Shown: in pieces, positions 1 through 7,556 of the stretch | Numbering within the stretch: position 1 is the first letter of the stretch | Layout: every line of letters starts with the position of its first letter | NCBI GenBank assembly: GCA_030631415.1 | Contig: DAOVLE010000006.1 | Coordinates: 1 to 50,077 of the forward strand | Source of the DNA: JAAEQG01 sp023133475 | GTDB lineage: Bacteria; Planctomycetota; Phycisphaerae; UBA1845 | Length of the DNA stretch: 50,077 nucleotides | Reading direction: 5' to 3' | Program-made: the position numbers and the translations under genes | The notes under the pieces: model-generated | Databases searched by the model: none | Seen by the model: the letters and a program-made list of their open reading frames with translations, nothing else | What the model was told of the DNA's origin: nothing

Positions 1-38
1 AAAGCCCTGGGCCACCCCCAATCCCTCATTTGAGTCAT

Positions 39-59
39 GTAGGGCGGGTTCCACCCGCC
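39..59. repeat. single short GGCGGGTT palindrome
   Basis: One half-unit of the most frequent intergenic repeat of the window (GTAGGGCGGGTTCCACCCGCC). It is a small hairpin in itself, GGCGGGTNNNACCCGCC, and lies about 35 bases upstream of the first gene. Bases 1-17 match part of a second family, the CTTTAGC/GGGCCACCC hairpins seen again near 8.6 and 38.1 kb. Confidence 0.8.
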
Positions 60-94
60 AAACAGACTCGCATGGAGAATAGGAGAGAGAGCAT

Positions 95-682
95 ATGAGA
101 CACTTGATGGCATTGGTAGCAATACTATTGCTTGCCGCAACACCGGCCCTTGGCGGGTCGGCCTTGTTCACCGAGGTAGTGAACCACGTCGAAGCCGGCA
201 CCGTGGTGCAATTCGAGATCAGCGTTGAAACCGACGCCCTGGGCAACCTGGACGACGTGGAGTTGGCCATCGGCTGGGACCTGGCTGACAACGATCTTAC
301 GTTCACCTACAGCCCGCAGTTCCGCGCTGCCATGGATGCTTACCTTGAGGAGCCTCCGTTGTACGATTGCTATGCCTTTTATGACAACGAAGTCTACGTG
401 CACGGCAAAGCCGTCACGGGAATCGGCAACACCAACATAATGGTGGGAACTCTGATGGTGGACACTACCGGTTTAGAGGAGGGCTTCTACGACATCGCCA
501 TTGACAACGCGGTGGACCAGGAGCTTAGCGCCCTGCGATATCAGGAGGATGTGGATTTGGTCGGTTGCGCGGTTGGAACCGTTCACATAATCCCCGAACC
601 CCCTTCGTTCATAATGCTGCTGGGGCTCGGTGTCGCGGTTGTTTTACGCCGCGTTGCAGGAAGAGATACCGGTTCAGCCTGA
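95..682 (+). CDS. PEP-CTERM sorted secreted protein
   Basis: 195-residue exported protein. Residues 1-20 form a signal peptide (MRHLMALVAILLLAATPALG). The middle is an acidic, beta-rich domain of unknown function. The C-terminus has the PEP-CTERM arrangement: IPEPPSF near residues 168-174, a hydrophobic stretch MLLGLGVAVVL, then a basic tail RRVAGR. In this family the tail is processed by an exosortase/archaeosortase and the protein is retained at the envelope or attached to exopolysaccharide. A purine-rich AGGAGAGAGAG lies just upstream of the ATG and supports this start. No exosortase gene is in the window. The function of the body is not recognisable; the middle might be a cohesin-like fold, but I cannot support that by sequence. 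Confidence 0.8.
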   Translation: MRHLMALVAILLLAATPALGGSALFTEVVNHVEAGTVVQFEISVETDALGNLDDVELAIGWDLADNDLTFTYSPQFRAAMDAYLEEPPLYDCYAFYDNEVYVHGKAVTGIGNTNIMVGTLMVDTTGLEEGFYDIAIDNAVDQELSALRYQEDVDLVGCAVGTVHIIPEPPSFIMLLGLGVAVVLRRVAGRDTGSA

Positions 683-728
683 AGCAAAACATTCCCATAG
701 GGGCGGTGCAAAATAACTACGCAGCAGT

Positions 729-803
729 GTAGGGCGGGTTCTACCCGCCGTCCCATGTCAAGAAACCGCCCCATGCCAAGAAGGCGGGTAAAACCCGCCC
801 TAC
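729..803. repeat. paired GGCGGGTT palindromes
   Basis: Two half-units face each other: 729-749 (GTAGGGCGGGTTCTACCCGCC) and 783-803 (GGCGGGTAAAACCCGCCCTAC). Together they form a long inverted repeat with a spacer of about 33 bases containing CATG-CAAGAA words. It sits between two convergent genes. There is no T-run next to it, so a simple intrinsic terminator is not obvious. Confidence 0.8.
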
Positions 804-815
804 ATCAACGGGCAT

Positions 816-1580
816 CTAACAATAAGGGCAGTCCTCGGGTATCATGAAAAAGCAGTCCTGCACTATGTCGGTGTCATCATCGGTGACCGCGCCGTCGCAA
901 TCGAGGTCCGCCGCGTCACACTCCGGATCACCAGTCCCAACCGCACAGCCAACCTTCGATTCAACGAACATGAAATCGCTTAGGTCGATGAGACCGTCAT
1001 CGATGAGGTCGGGACACCGCGGGCAATCGCCGGGGCCGCTGAAGGTGGCTGCCATCCGGGCATAGTCTGCCAGGTCGATGTCCCCATCGGTGTCGAGGTC
1101 CATGACATGGCAGTCGTTGTTCACATCCGGGCAACGCGGGCAGGGGGGGGCCTCCGGTTCGCAGTATGGGCAATCCTCAGCCGTCTGAAGATAGCACTCG
1201 TCGATCACCGTGTCGTCCTGCTCGTCCACCACGCCGTCACAGTTGAGGTCCGCCGCATCGCAATACGGATCGCCCACTCCGACAGAACAGCCGTGCCTCG
1301 TTGAAACGCAGGAGGCGTCGGAGTCGTCAATAATGCCATCGCCCCATAGCTCTCCGGCGGCGCTCTTGCCGAAGCATACCTGCATGGCGGCGAAGTCAAG
1401 CAGGTCCGTATCGCAGTCTCCGTCCCAGTCACCTGCGGGGCAATCCCGCGGCTCTGCCCCGGCGATGGACGTCGCCAACACCAACACACAGACGACCACC
1501 CAAACCCATACCAGGGATACTACCGGGCCACATCTCACGCTACGTTTTCCTGAAAACATTCGGACTTTATCCTTCTTCAT
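816..1580 (-). CDS. secreted protein with dockerin-like EF-hand repeats
   Basis: 254 residues from the ATG at 1580, which has GGAG seven bases upstream; ATGs further upstream are less well placed. A basic N-terminus and a hydrophobic stretch (VVSLVWVWVVVCVLVLATSIAGA) form a signal peptide. The mature part is made of calcium-loop units of dockerin/EF-hand type: DWDGDCDTDLLDF, DLNCDGVVDEQD, DLDTDGDIDLADY, DDGLIDLSDF and DLDCDGAVTDDD. They are separated by Cys/Pro-rich linkers such as CPYCEPEAPPCPRCPD. The stop falls a few bases after a CPYC end. Planctomycetes encode many such extracellular proteins. The loops probably bind calcium and may serve as assembly modules; no enzymatic domain is seen. 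Confidence 0.75.
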   Translation of the reverse strand: MKKDKVRMFSGKRSVRCGPVVSLVWVWVVVCVLVLATSIAGAEPRDCPAGDWDGDCDTDLLDFAAMQVCFGKSAAGELWGDGIIDDSDASCVSTRHGCSVGVGDPYCDAADLNCDGVVDEQDDTVIDECYLQTAEDCPYCEPEAPPCPRCPDVNNDCHVMDLDTDGDIDLADYARMAATFSGPGDCPRCPDLIDDGLIDLSDFMFVESKVGCAVGTGDPECDAADLDCDGAVTDDDTDIVQDCFFMIPEDCPYC

Positions 1581-1800
1581 GGCAACTCTCCACATCATCC
1601 TTCGCTTCACCCTCATGCCTCATTTCACCCCCAAGAAGGGACCCTTAACCCGAGCACCGCGGAGGTTTTCGAATACATGTTGCGATATCGGATTGCCGAG
1701 TGGTTCGGATCAGTCAAGCTGCCCCTCCTCCCCAATGGAAACCAAGTTACCAGTATTGGCAACCCAAGTCAATGGTGAGTAGGGCAGGTTGGATGTGGCC

Positions 1801-2001
1801 GCAGGGCAATCGCATCTAAAAAATGGAGAATGGTTGTAGAGCAGATTCTACCCACCGCACGATGCCGCAACGGCGTGGGTGAAACCCGCCCTACAATGAT
1901 GATGCGCCGTTTTCCCCGTTTTTCACGCTTCCTTCTACACGCTCCCATCTACACGCTCCCCTTCGGGTCGCCGCTGAACGCTGTGGACTTGTCGCCGCTA
2001 A
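1801..2001 (+). repeat. modular dispersed element, copy 1
   Basis: The order of modules is GGGCAATCGCATCTAAA, a GGAGAATGG tract, a paired palindrome (TTGTAGAGCAGATTCTACCC ... GGGTGAAACCCGCCCTAC), GATGATGCGCCGTTTTCCCC, repeated TTCTACACGCTCC words, then TTCGGGTCGCCGCTGAACGC and GGACTTGTCGCCGCTAA. The same order recurs at 16091-16311 (reverse), 17849-17998 and 38899-39195, and in part at 13012-13164. Open frames inside it are not credible genes. Confidence 0.8.
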
Positions 2002-2077
2002 CCCGGATATTTCACCGCGGAGCACGCCCTAATTTAGCTGTAACTTCTTTCCAGGAAATACTCTGCGATCTTCGCGA

Positions 2078-2271
2078 CGGGTGGCCATGTGCACGCTGCG
2101 CGAAAGCGTGTGGCGCAGAACATGGCCAAAAACCACCTCGAACGGTCATCGGGCAAATCGTAACGTTATCGAGGGTGGTCCTTGACCATGCCACCCGCCG
2201 AAGCGCAAACGAGGAAACCGCAGGAGATGGCGGGTGGAACCCGCCCTACGGTTCCCTCGTTTGCGCTTCGG
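2078..2271. repeat. nested palindromic region
   Basis: Several inverted repeats are nested or in series: TGGCCATGT (2082-2090) with ACATGGCCA (2120-2128); ACCACCTCGA (about 2132-2141) with TCGAGGGTGGT (about 2169-2179, one bulge); and a 23-base arm at 2198-2220 with its near-perfect complement at 2249-2271 (22 of 23). A GGCGGGTT palindrome sits in the loop of the last one. The DNA between 1581 and 2302 otherwise holds no gene I can support. Confidence 0.75.
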
Positions 2272-2302
2272 CCTCGGAATCCTAGTGAGCTTGGCCTGCG
2301 CC

Positions 2303-2872
2303 CTACTTCCGCGTGTAAGTGCCCTTCATCTCCATCTTGAGGACCATGTGCATGGCATCAGCCCACTCTTGCAAGGTCCAGTCGATGGAGTTTTTGCCCA
2401 CAACATTCAGAGTGTACAACCCATAACTGGTGGTTCCGTCAAGCCCCACGCTGGTGAAGGGCATCTTCCAGCATTTCTCTTGCTCGTTGTACTTGGCGGT
2501 TCCCTGCTGCGGATAGCCCCAATTGTTGAACATCCACCAGATGTACTTTTTGGCTTTGGGATGCCAGCTCCAGATGCCCGCAGCGTTGAAACCGGCGTTG
2601 GCACTCTTGGCGGACATCTCGCCGTGTAAACAGCGGTTGTCCAGGATCCACTTCCACGAGGCAGTGCCGGTCCACTGCTTGTCCGCATCCTCGGCGTTGA
2701 CCAACTCCGCCTTCCAGTTCCAATCCCCAACAAACACACTGTAGGCATCCAACTCAGCCGCGCGTGGTGGGCACTTGATGCTGGTGAAGTCCACCTTGGC
2801 CGTCGCACACCCCGATGCCAGCAACGCCACTCCCAAAACACCTACAATCGCAATCCTTCGCAACATGTTCAT
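2303..2872 (-). CDS. DUF1579-like lipoprotein
   Basis: 189 residues from the ATG at 2872, chosen because AAGGGAGGT ends seven bases upstream; two nearby ATGs at 2878 and 2866 are possible. The N-terminus is a lipoprotein signal, LRRIAIVGVLGVALLASGC, with a cysteine lipobox. The body (WNWKAELVNAEDADKQWTG, CLHGEMSAK, GIWSWHPKAKKYIWWMF) resembles the DUF1579 family of small beta-barrel proteins, which have no assigned activity. Expected location is the periplasmic face of a membrane. Family assignment is from remembered pattern and is moderate. Confidence 0.65.
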   Translation of the reverse strand: MNMLRRIAIVGVLGVALLASGCATAKVDFTSIKCPPRAAELDAYSVFVGDWNWKAELVNAEDADKQWTGTASWKWILDNRCLHGEMSAKSANAGFNAAGIWSWHPKAKKYIWWMFNNWGYPQQGTAKYNEQEKCWKMPFTSVGLDGTTSYGLYTLNVVGKNSIDWTLQEWADAMHMVLKMEMKGTYTRK

Positions 2873-3093
2873 GAGCATACCTCCCTTAAACGAAACACCG
2901 TATCCACTCGCGTGATGTATGCCCCAGCCCAGGCGACACACCACCCTTACCTGCCCGGCTACGCCGGCGGGCCTTGAATCAGCCACGATCAGAGCCTCGC
3001 TTTTACCATCTCGTTGCTTGACAAACAAGAGCCGATGAGTGATTTATGGTCATGTGGAATGGTCTTTCCCCCCGCCAGGGGGTAGGTTTCGAC

Positions 3094-3170
3094 GGGTGGC
3101 ACGGACAAGGCCCGCCCTCCGGACCATGCCACGAAGTGCCTGGAGACGCTCGTGGCGGGCCTTGTCCGTG
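3094..3170. repeat. CACGGACAAG palindrome
   Basis: A perfect 17-base inverted repeat: CACGGACAAGGCCCGCC (3100-3116) and its complement (3154-3170), around a 37-base loop, preceded by GGGTGG. It lies directly in front of the ketosynthase-like gene. The outer part (CACGGACAAG) is shared with the palindromes at 10780-10939, while the inner stem differs between copies but always pairs. The whole stretch 2873-3192 contains no other recognisable feature. Confidence 0.85.
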
Positions 3171-3192
3171 CTGAAAGGTGTTGGGCGTACAT

Positions 3193-4200
3193 ATGACCGA
3201 CTCTGCAAGCGACGCAGTGGTTTTGACCGGGTGTGGGTGGGTGACACCGTTCGCAATCGGAACGATCCCCACGGTGTTGGCAGCCGCCGGGGAAACCCGG
3301 CACCAACTCGCCGCGGACCGGAACTACTGGGCAATCCCCGAGGATCGGCTGGCGGATTATCCCGATCTTGCCAAGGAACTCCGGGGCGTCAAAGGGGCGT
3401 GGGTGACAGCCGTTGCGTTCGAGCACGCTCGCCGCGAGGCGGGGATTATGCCGGATTCGGTGGTGCCCGAGCGTCTCGGTCTGGCATTGGGCTGTGGGCT
3501 GGCTGGCCAGATCGGCATGATCGATTTTGCCGACGAGGTTCGCCGGCAGACGGTGCGTTTTGTCAGCCCCCTGCATTTCCCGCAAACTGTGGGCAATTAT
3601 ATCGCCGGGGCGTTGGCCCGCAGCTACGAGATTCGCGGGCCTAACATCACCCTGTCCAGCGGGGTTGCCTCCGGGCTCGACGCCCTTATCGAGGGATGTC
3701 ACCTGCTGAACTCCGGTGCAGCCGACGTAGTCTTTGCCGGTGGGACCGACTGCTTTTCGGAGGAACTGGCCTGTGGTTTGTCCAGGCCGGGGGTGTTGCT
3801 CAGCGAAGGGGCGGTTCTGTTCGTGTTGGAGCGAGCGGAGCACGCCAGACGCCGTGGAGCCAAACCGTTGGCCACCGTAACCGGCTATCGCCAGACTGGT
3901 GCGGATGGCCCAACGCCGCATGAAGCCGATGATCACCTGGTGTCTGTTGCCGGGGTGAGGCTGCCGGGAGCCGTCGTAATCGAGCACTGGGTCGGGCAAT
4001 GTTTCGCCGCGTTGGGTGCCGCTGCGTTGGGTGCCGCCATTGGGGCTGTCGGCAACATGGAAGTCCCCCTCGCCGATGCCGCCAATGCCGAAGTGGTATC
4101 CGTCGGGCGGATCATGCCCGCTGTGCCAGCCGGAATCAGAGCGGTTGCCGACGCCGATGGTGCCCACCTGACAACATTCGACATCTCCATCGCCGGCTGA
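3193..4200 (+). CDS. ketosynthase-like protein lacking the active-site cysteine
   Basis: 335 residues of thiolase/ketosynthase fold. Recognisable pieces are VVLTGCGWVTPFAIG at the N-terminus, PLHFPQTVGNYIAGALA, NITLSSGVASGLDAL near residues 151-165, ADVVFAGGTDCFSEEL, and a C-terminal glycine/alanine segment GQCFAALGAAALGAAIGAV. In FabF-type enzymes the third piece reads TAC-TSG with the nucleophilic Cys; here that position is Val (about residue 158). The histidine-containing EAHGTGT and GH-LGAAG motifs are also not preserved, and the protein is about 75 residues shorter than FabF. It may be a chain-length-factor-like partner or a degenerate paralogue. A GTG at 3178 is an alternative start. 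No acyl carrier protein or second ketosynthase is adjacent. Confidence 0.65.
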   Translation: MTDSASDAVVLTGCGWVTPFAIGTIPTVLAAAGETRHQLAADRNYWAIPEDRLADYPDLAKELRGVKGAWVTAVAFEHARREAGIMPDSVVPERLGLALGCGLAGQIGMIDFADEVRRQTVRFVSPLHFPQTVGNYIAGALARSYEIRGPNITLSSGVASGLDALIEGCHLLNSGAADVVFAGGTDCFSEELACGLSRPGVLLSEGAVLFVLERAEHARRRGAKPLATVTGYRQTGADGPTPHEADDHLVSVAGVRLPGAVVIEHWVGQCFAALGAAALGAAIGAVGNMEVPLADAANAEVVSVGRIMPAVPAGIRAVADADGAHLTTFDISIAG

Positions 4201-4235
4201 CGGCGGCAATCCCCGGGGGCATGGCATGTAAACTC

Positions 4236-4321
4236 GTAGGGCGGGTTCCACCCGCCTTCCTGGTTGCCCCGTTGCTTACGCTCTGGATTTTGAATGCTGC
4301 GGCGGGTGGAACCCGCCCTAC
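4236..4321. repeat. paired GGCGGGTT palindromes
   Basis: Two half-units in opposite orientation (4236-4256 and 4301-4321) with a 44-base spacer, placed between convergent genes. A second such pair lies at 4892-4948. Confidence 0.8.
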
Positions 4322-4366
4322 ATTATTTGCCGGCGTGGTGTTTCCACGAGGAATATCCGCCCACCC

Positions 4367-4711
4367 CTAACTTACCGAACTTCCTGGTGCGATCGGCTCG
4401 CGGGTGGTCAGCAGGATCACTTGCGAATAGTCCGTGGTGCAGGCTGCCAACAGCATGCCCTGGCTTTGCACACCACGCATGGTTCGCGGTGCGAGATTGG
4501 TGACGACGATGATATTGGTGCCCACGAGGTCTTCCGGTTGGTAGTAGCCTTTGAGCCCGGCGCAGAGCTGACGCTGTTCGTCGCCCAGATCGACTTTTAA
4601 CACCAGCAGTTTATCCGCGTTGGGGTGGTCATTGGCTTCGATGATCTTGCCCACGCGCATCTTGATCTTCGTGAAATCATCGAATGGAATCGTCTCGGTT
4701 TGGTCTGACAT
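4367..4711 (-). CDS. tRNA-binding OB-fold protein (Trbp111/MetG C-terminal type)
   Basis: 114 residues from the ATG at 4711, with GGGAG eight bases upstream. It is a single tRNA-binding domain: FDDFTKIKMRVGKIIEANDH, PNADKLLVLKVDLGDEQRQLCAGL, VVTNLAPRTMRGVQSQGMLLAA. This matches the C-terminal dimerisation/tRNA-binding module of bacterial methionyl-tRNA synthetase (often annotated as its beta subunit) and the stand-alone protein Trbp111. It probably binds the tRNA elbow and may assist a separately encoded synthetase. The protein is complete for the family. It stands alone, between intergenic repeats. Confidence 0.9.
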   Translation of the reverse strand: MSDQTETIPFDDFTKIKMRVGKIIEANDHPNADKLLVLKVDLGDEQRQLCAGLKGYYQPEDLVGTNIIVVTNLAPRTMRGVQSQGMLLAACTTDYSQVILLTTREPIAPGSSVS

Positions 4712-5177
4712 CGTTTCACTCCCAAGAAAACCACCTGTAGGGTATACGCAAGAACAGAACAGGTCCATTATCGCATCTTCACCACTAACCCTTCAATACC
4801 GCGAGCGCGCGAGAGCAACTGGGTGGCCCATGGCTTTAGCCGTGGGGGACACGAATCCAAGCGCCCATGTCGATAAATTCGTAGCGCAGTTGTAGGGCGG
4901 GTTCTACCCGCCTTTGTGGCATAGTGCGGCGGGTGGAACCCGCCCTACTGATCTTCGGGCGCAAGAATCGCGCGGTCCGATAGTTGAGGGCAGGTGTGGA
5001 TTTAGACGATAAATCATCCGGTTATCGGACGATTTGTTGGGGCGGAAAACCGATATGTTCCTGTCCTCAAAGCAAACTGCCAGGAGAAACTTCCCGATCT
5101 GTTATCGACTAGACAGAAAAGCGGAATATCCTCCCTGTGGGAAGTCCGACCGGTCAGAAAAGATAGAGGGCGGTTCG
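4712..5177. other. non-coding stretch with repeats and a hairpin
   Basis: This stretch holds a single CTTTAGC-type half-unit (about 4827-4860), a paired GGCGGGTT palindrome (4892-4948), and an isolated hairpin at 5011-5035 with arms AAATC-TCCG and CGGA-GATTT around GTTAT. From about 5040 to 5177 is the leader of the TolB-like gene. The hairpin is not followed by a T-run and its role is unknown. No gene is supported here. Confidence 0.5.
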
Positions 5178-6356
5178 ATGATTGGCCCGATAATCAGAGT
5201 TGGCGGTATTGCGGCTATCGTTTTGCTTGGTGGGTTTCTTCTTCCGGCTTGCCAGGAGCCGGCGGCTGACCCGGTGCTGACGGCGTCGCAGGCACCGCCA
5301 CCACCACCACCCCAACCGGAGTTGGCGGTTTCGCGGGATCGGCAAGTGACTCACTTTGGCGAGCTTCCAGGCCATGGGGGGATACCCTACTATAGCCGAG
5401 CGTCGGCATCGCTGCTGCGGCACACCTTTGTGGAGGAGGGGGCTGACTATGACCCGGACCTCAATGCCGGCGGCGAGCGGATGCTGTTCTGCTCCACACG
5501 CCATACGCCCAACCCGGACCTGTACATCAAAGGGGTACTGGGCACCGCTGTCACGCAGTTGACCTCCGATCCGTCATCGGACATTCACCCGCAGTTCAGC
5601 CCTGATGGGACGCGAGTGGCTTTTGCCAGCAATCGTGCCGCGAACTGGGACATCTGGATCGTGGGCATCGACGGGCAGCAACCCGTCCAGGTGACCCAAG
5701 GGCCTGCCGACGAGGTGCATCCGAGTTGGTCGCCTGACGGGCAGCGGCTGGTGTTTTGCAGTCTCTCACCCGGTGGTGGGCAATGGGAGCTATGGGTGGC
5801 TGACGCCAAGGCCGGTGCCACCAAGCGTTTTATAGGCTATGGGGTTTTTCCCGAGTGGTCTCCCGTCGACAACCTGATCGTTTATCAGCGGGCCCGCGAG
5901 CGTGGGAGTCGGTGGTTCAGCATCTGGACACTCGAGCTGTTGGATGGCGAGCCGCGTTATCCCACCGAGATCGTCTTCAGTGCAGACTTCGCAGCCATAG
6001 CGCCGACCTGGAGTTCCGATGGCAGCAGGATCGCCTTTTGTGCGGTGGCTTCCACCCCTCCGCCCGATGCCGATTATGCCACGTCTGAGGACACCTCGGA
6101 CGTTTGGATTGTGAACATTGACGGAACCGGTCGCGTCCGGCTTACGGACGGGCATAGCCGCAATTTCGGGCCGGTCTGGTCGCCGCAGGGACGGGTGTTC
6201 TTCACCAGCACCCGCAGTGGACATGAGAATGTCTGGTCGATCATGCCGCCGACGCTCCCACAGGCAATCTCGGCCCCGAGCGGATCGCTGACCCGCCACT
6301 GGGAGGAAGGCCCGCCGGTCCCCAACGAGGAGACCACGGTGGATATGCCCGGATAA
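5178..6356 (+). CDS. TolB-like beta-propeller lipoprotein
   Basis: 392 residues from the ATG at 5178, with AGGG seven bases upstream. A lipoprotein signal (IAAIVLLGGFLLPAC) is followed by a proline-rich linker with seven consecutive prolines. The body carries WD40-like PD40 repeats of the TolB type: DPDLNAGGERMLFCSTR, DIHPQFSPDGTRVAFASN, EVHPSWSPDGQRLVFCS, FPEWSPVDNLIVYQR, APTWSSDGSRIAFCA and FGPVWSPQGRVFFTSTR, which is six visible blades. Such propellers act as periplasmic protein-interaction scaffolds. Nothing of the Tol-Pal operon is next to it, so I do not name it tolB. It is followed after about 150 bases by another lipoprotein gene on the same strand. Confidence 0.8.
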   Translation: MIGPIIRVGGIAAIVLLGGFLLPACQEPAADPVLTASQAPPPPPPQPELAVSRDRQVTHFGELPGHGGIPYYSRASASLLRHTFVEEGADYDPDLNAGGERMLFCSTRHTPNPDLYIKGVLGTAVTQLTSDPSSDIHPQFSPDGTRVAFASNRAANWDIWIVGIDGQQPVQVTQGPADEVHPSWSPDGQRLVFCSLSPGGGQWELWVADAKAGATKRFIGYGVFPEWSPVDNLIVYQRARERGSRWFSIWTLELLDGEPRYPTEIVFSADFAAIAPTWSSDGSRIAFCAVASTPPPDADYATSEDTSDVWIVNIDGTGRVRLTDGHSRNFGPVWSPQGRVFFTSTRSGHENVWSIMPPTLPQAISAPSGSLTRHWEEGPPVPNEETTVDMPG

Positions 6357-6503
6357 CCCGGTTTTGTGGAGAGTGCAACGGAAGTCTGAGGGCAGAGTGG
6401 ACGAAAAACTAATGGGGAGAAGGCTTGCGTAGTGAGTCTCATTCCCGTGAGTCTCCGCCGAGTTGCACCGCCCTGTGGTCGAGCAGAAAAAATGGGGTCA
6501 AGG

Positions 6504-7253
6504 ATGATCCGGAAAATCATGAAACGGTCGATTTGGTTGTTCGGGCCGGTGTGGGTGTGGGGAGTGCTTGTGGTTGGGGGATCGGGTTGCACACCCCAGA
6601 CCATTGAGCGAGTGTCGATCCCCAACCAGACTTTGGGTGCGATGGTTATCGCGGTGGCCCCTGCGTTGAATTTCAGCGGGGGCAACGATTTCGACCCCAG
6701 CTCGGTCGCGGACCTGATGGCCGGCGAACTGAGCTATCTGGAGGGAGTGAATGTTATTCCGGTGAGTCGCGTGTTGGCAGTGCTGGCGCGCCAGGGACGC
6801 CAGGAGATTGGATCGCCGGCCCATGCCTTGGAAGTTGTCCAGGATTTGGGGGCCGACGCGATCCTGGTTTTTGCGGTGACAGAGTATGACCCATATGATC
6901 CACCAATCGTGGGAATCGCCGCTCAACTGTACGGTTTTCGGCGCGCGGATTCCCTCGGGAGCCTCGATCCGATACTTGTCGGGCGACAAGCGAAACCTTT
7001 TGCCTTGTCTCCGCGTGTGCCCGCCACCACACCGCTCAGTCAGGCAGAGCGAGTCTTTGACGCCGCACACCAGTACGTCGTCAACGAAGTGAAGGCCTAC
7101 GCCGCGTGTCGCCAGGAAGGCATGGAACCGATGAGATGGAAAAAATATCTGGCAAGCCAACGACATTACTTGCGGTTCTGTTGCCATGCAATCATTGAGC
7201 AGTTAGCTTCAAGCTGCGATTGTACGGAAGTCGCGGTCAAAACTTTCCGCTAG
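6504..7253 (+). CDS. lipoprotein with LpoB/CsgG-like N-terminal domain
   Basis: About 249 residues; the start is uncertain (ATG at 6504 next to AAGG; ATGs at 6492 and 6519 and an upstream GTG at 6432 are possible). A hydrophobic segment ends in VVGGSGC, a lipobox. The region AMVIAVAPALNFSGG, FDPSSVADLMAGELSYLEGVNVIPVSRVLAVL and DLGADAILVFAVTEYDPYDPP follows the layout of LpoB/CsgG/TolB-N type outer-membrane lipoproteins. The C-terminal part (YVVNEVKAYAACRQEGMEPM) is not recognised. The likely location is the periplasmic side of the outer membrane. Ten bases downstream starts a small gene, so the two are probably co-transcribed. Confidence 0.65.
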   Translation: MIRKIMKRSIWLFGPVWVWGVLVVGGSGCTPQTIERVSIPNQTLGAMVIAVAPALNFSGGNDFDPSSVADLMAGELSYLEGVNVIPVSRVLAVLARQGRQEIGSPAHALEVVQDLGADAILVFAVTEYDPYDPPIVGIAAQLYGFRRADSLGSLDPILVGRQAKPFALSPRVPATTPLSQAERVFDAAHQYVVNEVKAYAACRQEGMEPMRWKKYLASQRHYLRFCCHAIIEQLASSCDCTEVAVKTFR

Positions 7254-7263
7254 ATGAAGTACG

Positions 7264-7470
7264 ATGAACGTGATCAGACACTTATCGTTAGCCAAAGGAT
7301 CGGAGCGATTCATCTTTCGCTACGAAGCGGGACGTGAGGCAGAGGTGATTGATTCATTCTCGCGTATGGCCAACGATAGCACTTGCCAGTTTGACTGGTT
7401 CGACGCCGCGGTGCTGTCCTATCAGATGGGCCGGCGGCTTGAGATGGAGCTCGATCAGATCGTCACGTAA
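7264..7470 (+). CDS. small conserved-looking hypothetical protein (68 residues)
   Basis: 68-residue protein without signal peptide or cysteine pairs: it starts MNVIRHLSLAKGSERFIFRY and continues with EVIDSFSRMANDSTCQFDWFDAAVL. It starts ten bases after the preceding lipoprotein gene and ends 86 bases before the Xer recombinase, on the same strand. Base composition is like that of its neighbours, which argues for a real gene. Function is unknown. The context suggests co-expression with its neighbours. Confidence 0.6.
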   Translation: MNVIRHLSLAKGSERFIFRYEAGREAEVIDSFSRMANDSTCQFDWFDAAVLSYQMGRRLEMELDQIVT

Positions 7471-7556
7471 GGAAGCGGGGCAGGCGTCAAGGCGCCACTT
7501 GGTCGATGACCCGGCCAAGTAAAAAATAGGGTATTCGCCGAGAATAGTTTGCGATC

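Noticed and set aside
729..803. Palindromic pairs as intrinsic terminators
   Set aside because: They form strong hairpins at gene ends, but none that I checked is followed by a T-run, and many lie upstream of genes. Rho-independent termination is not supported by the sequence.
1830..2285. 151-residue frame over the modular element
   Set aside because: Its sequence is made of repeat modules that recur elsewhere in both orientations and in other frames, so coding is unlikely.
2989..4251. 420-residue open frame on the minus strand opposite the ketosynthase-like gene
   Set aside because: It is antisense to a frame with clear ketosynthase-fold motifs and its translation is rich in His, Gly and Arg without any domain. 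It reflects the GC bias of codon positions.
5178..6356. Naming the propeller lipoprotein tolB
   Set aside because: It has TolB-type blades but a lipobox, and no tolA, tolQ, tolR or pal neighbours. The name would over-claim.
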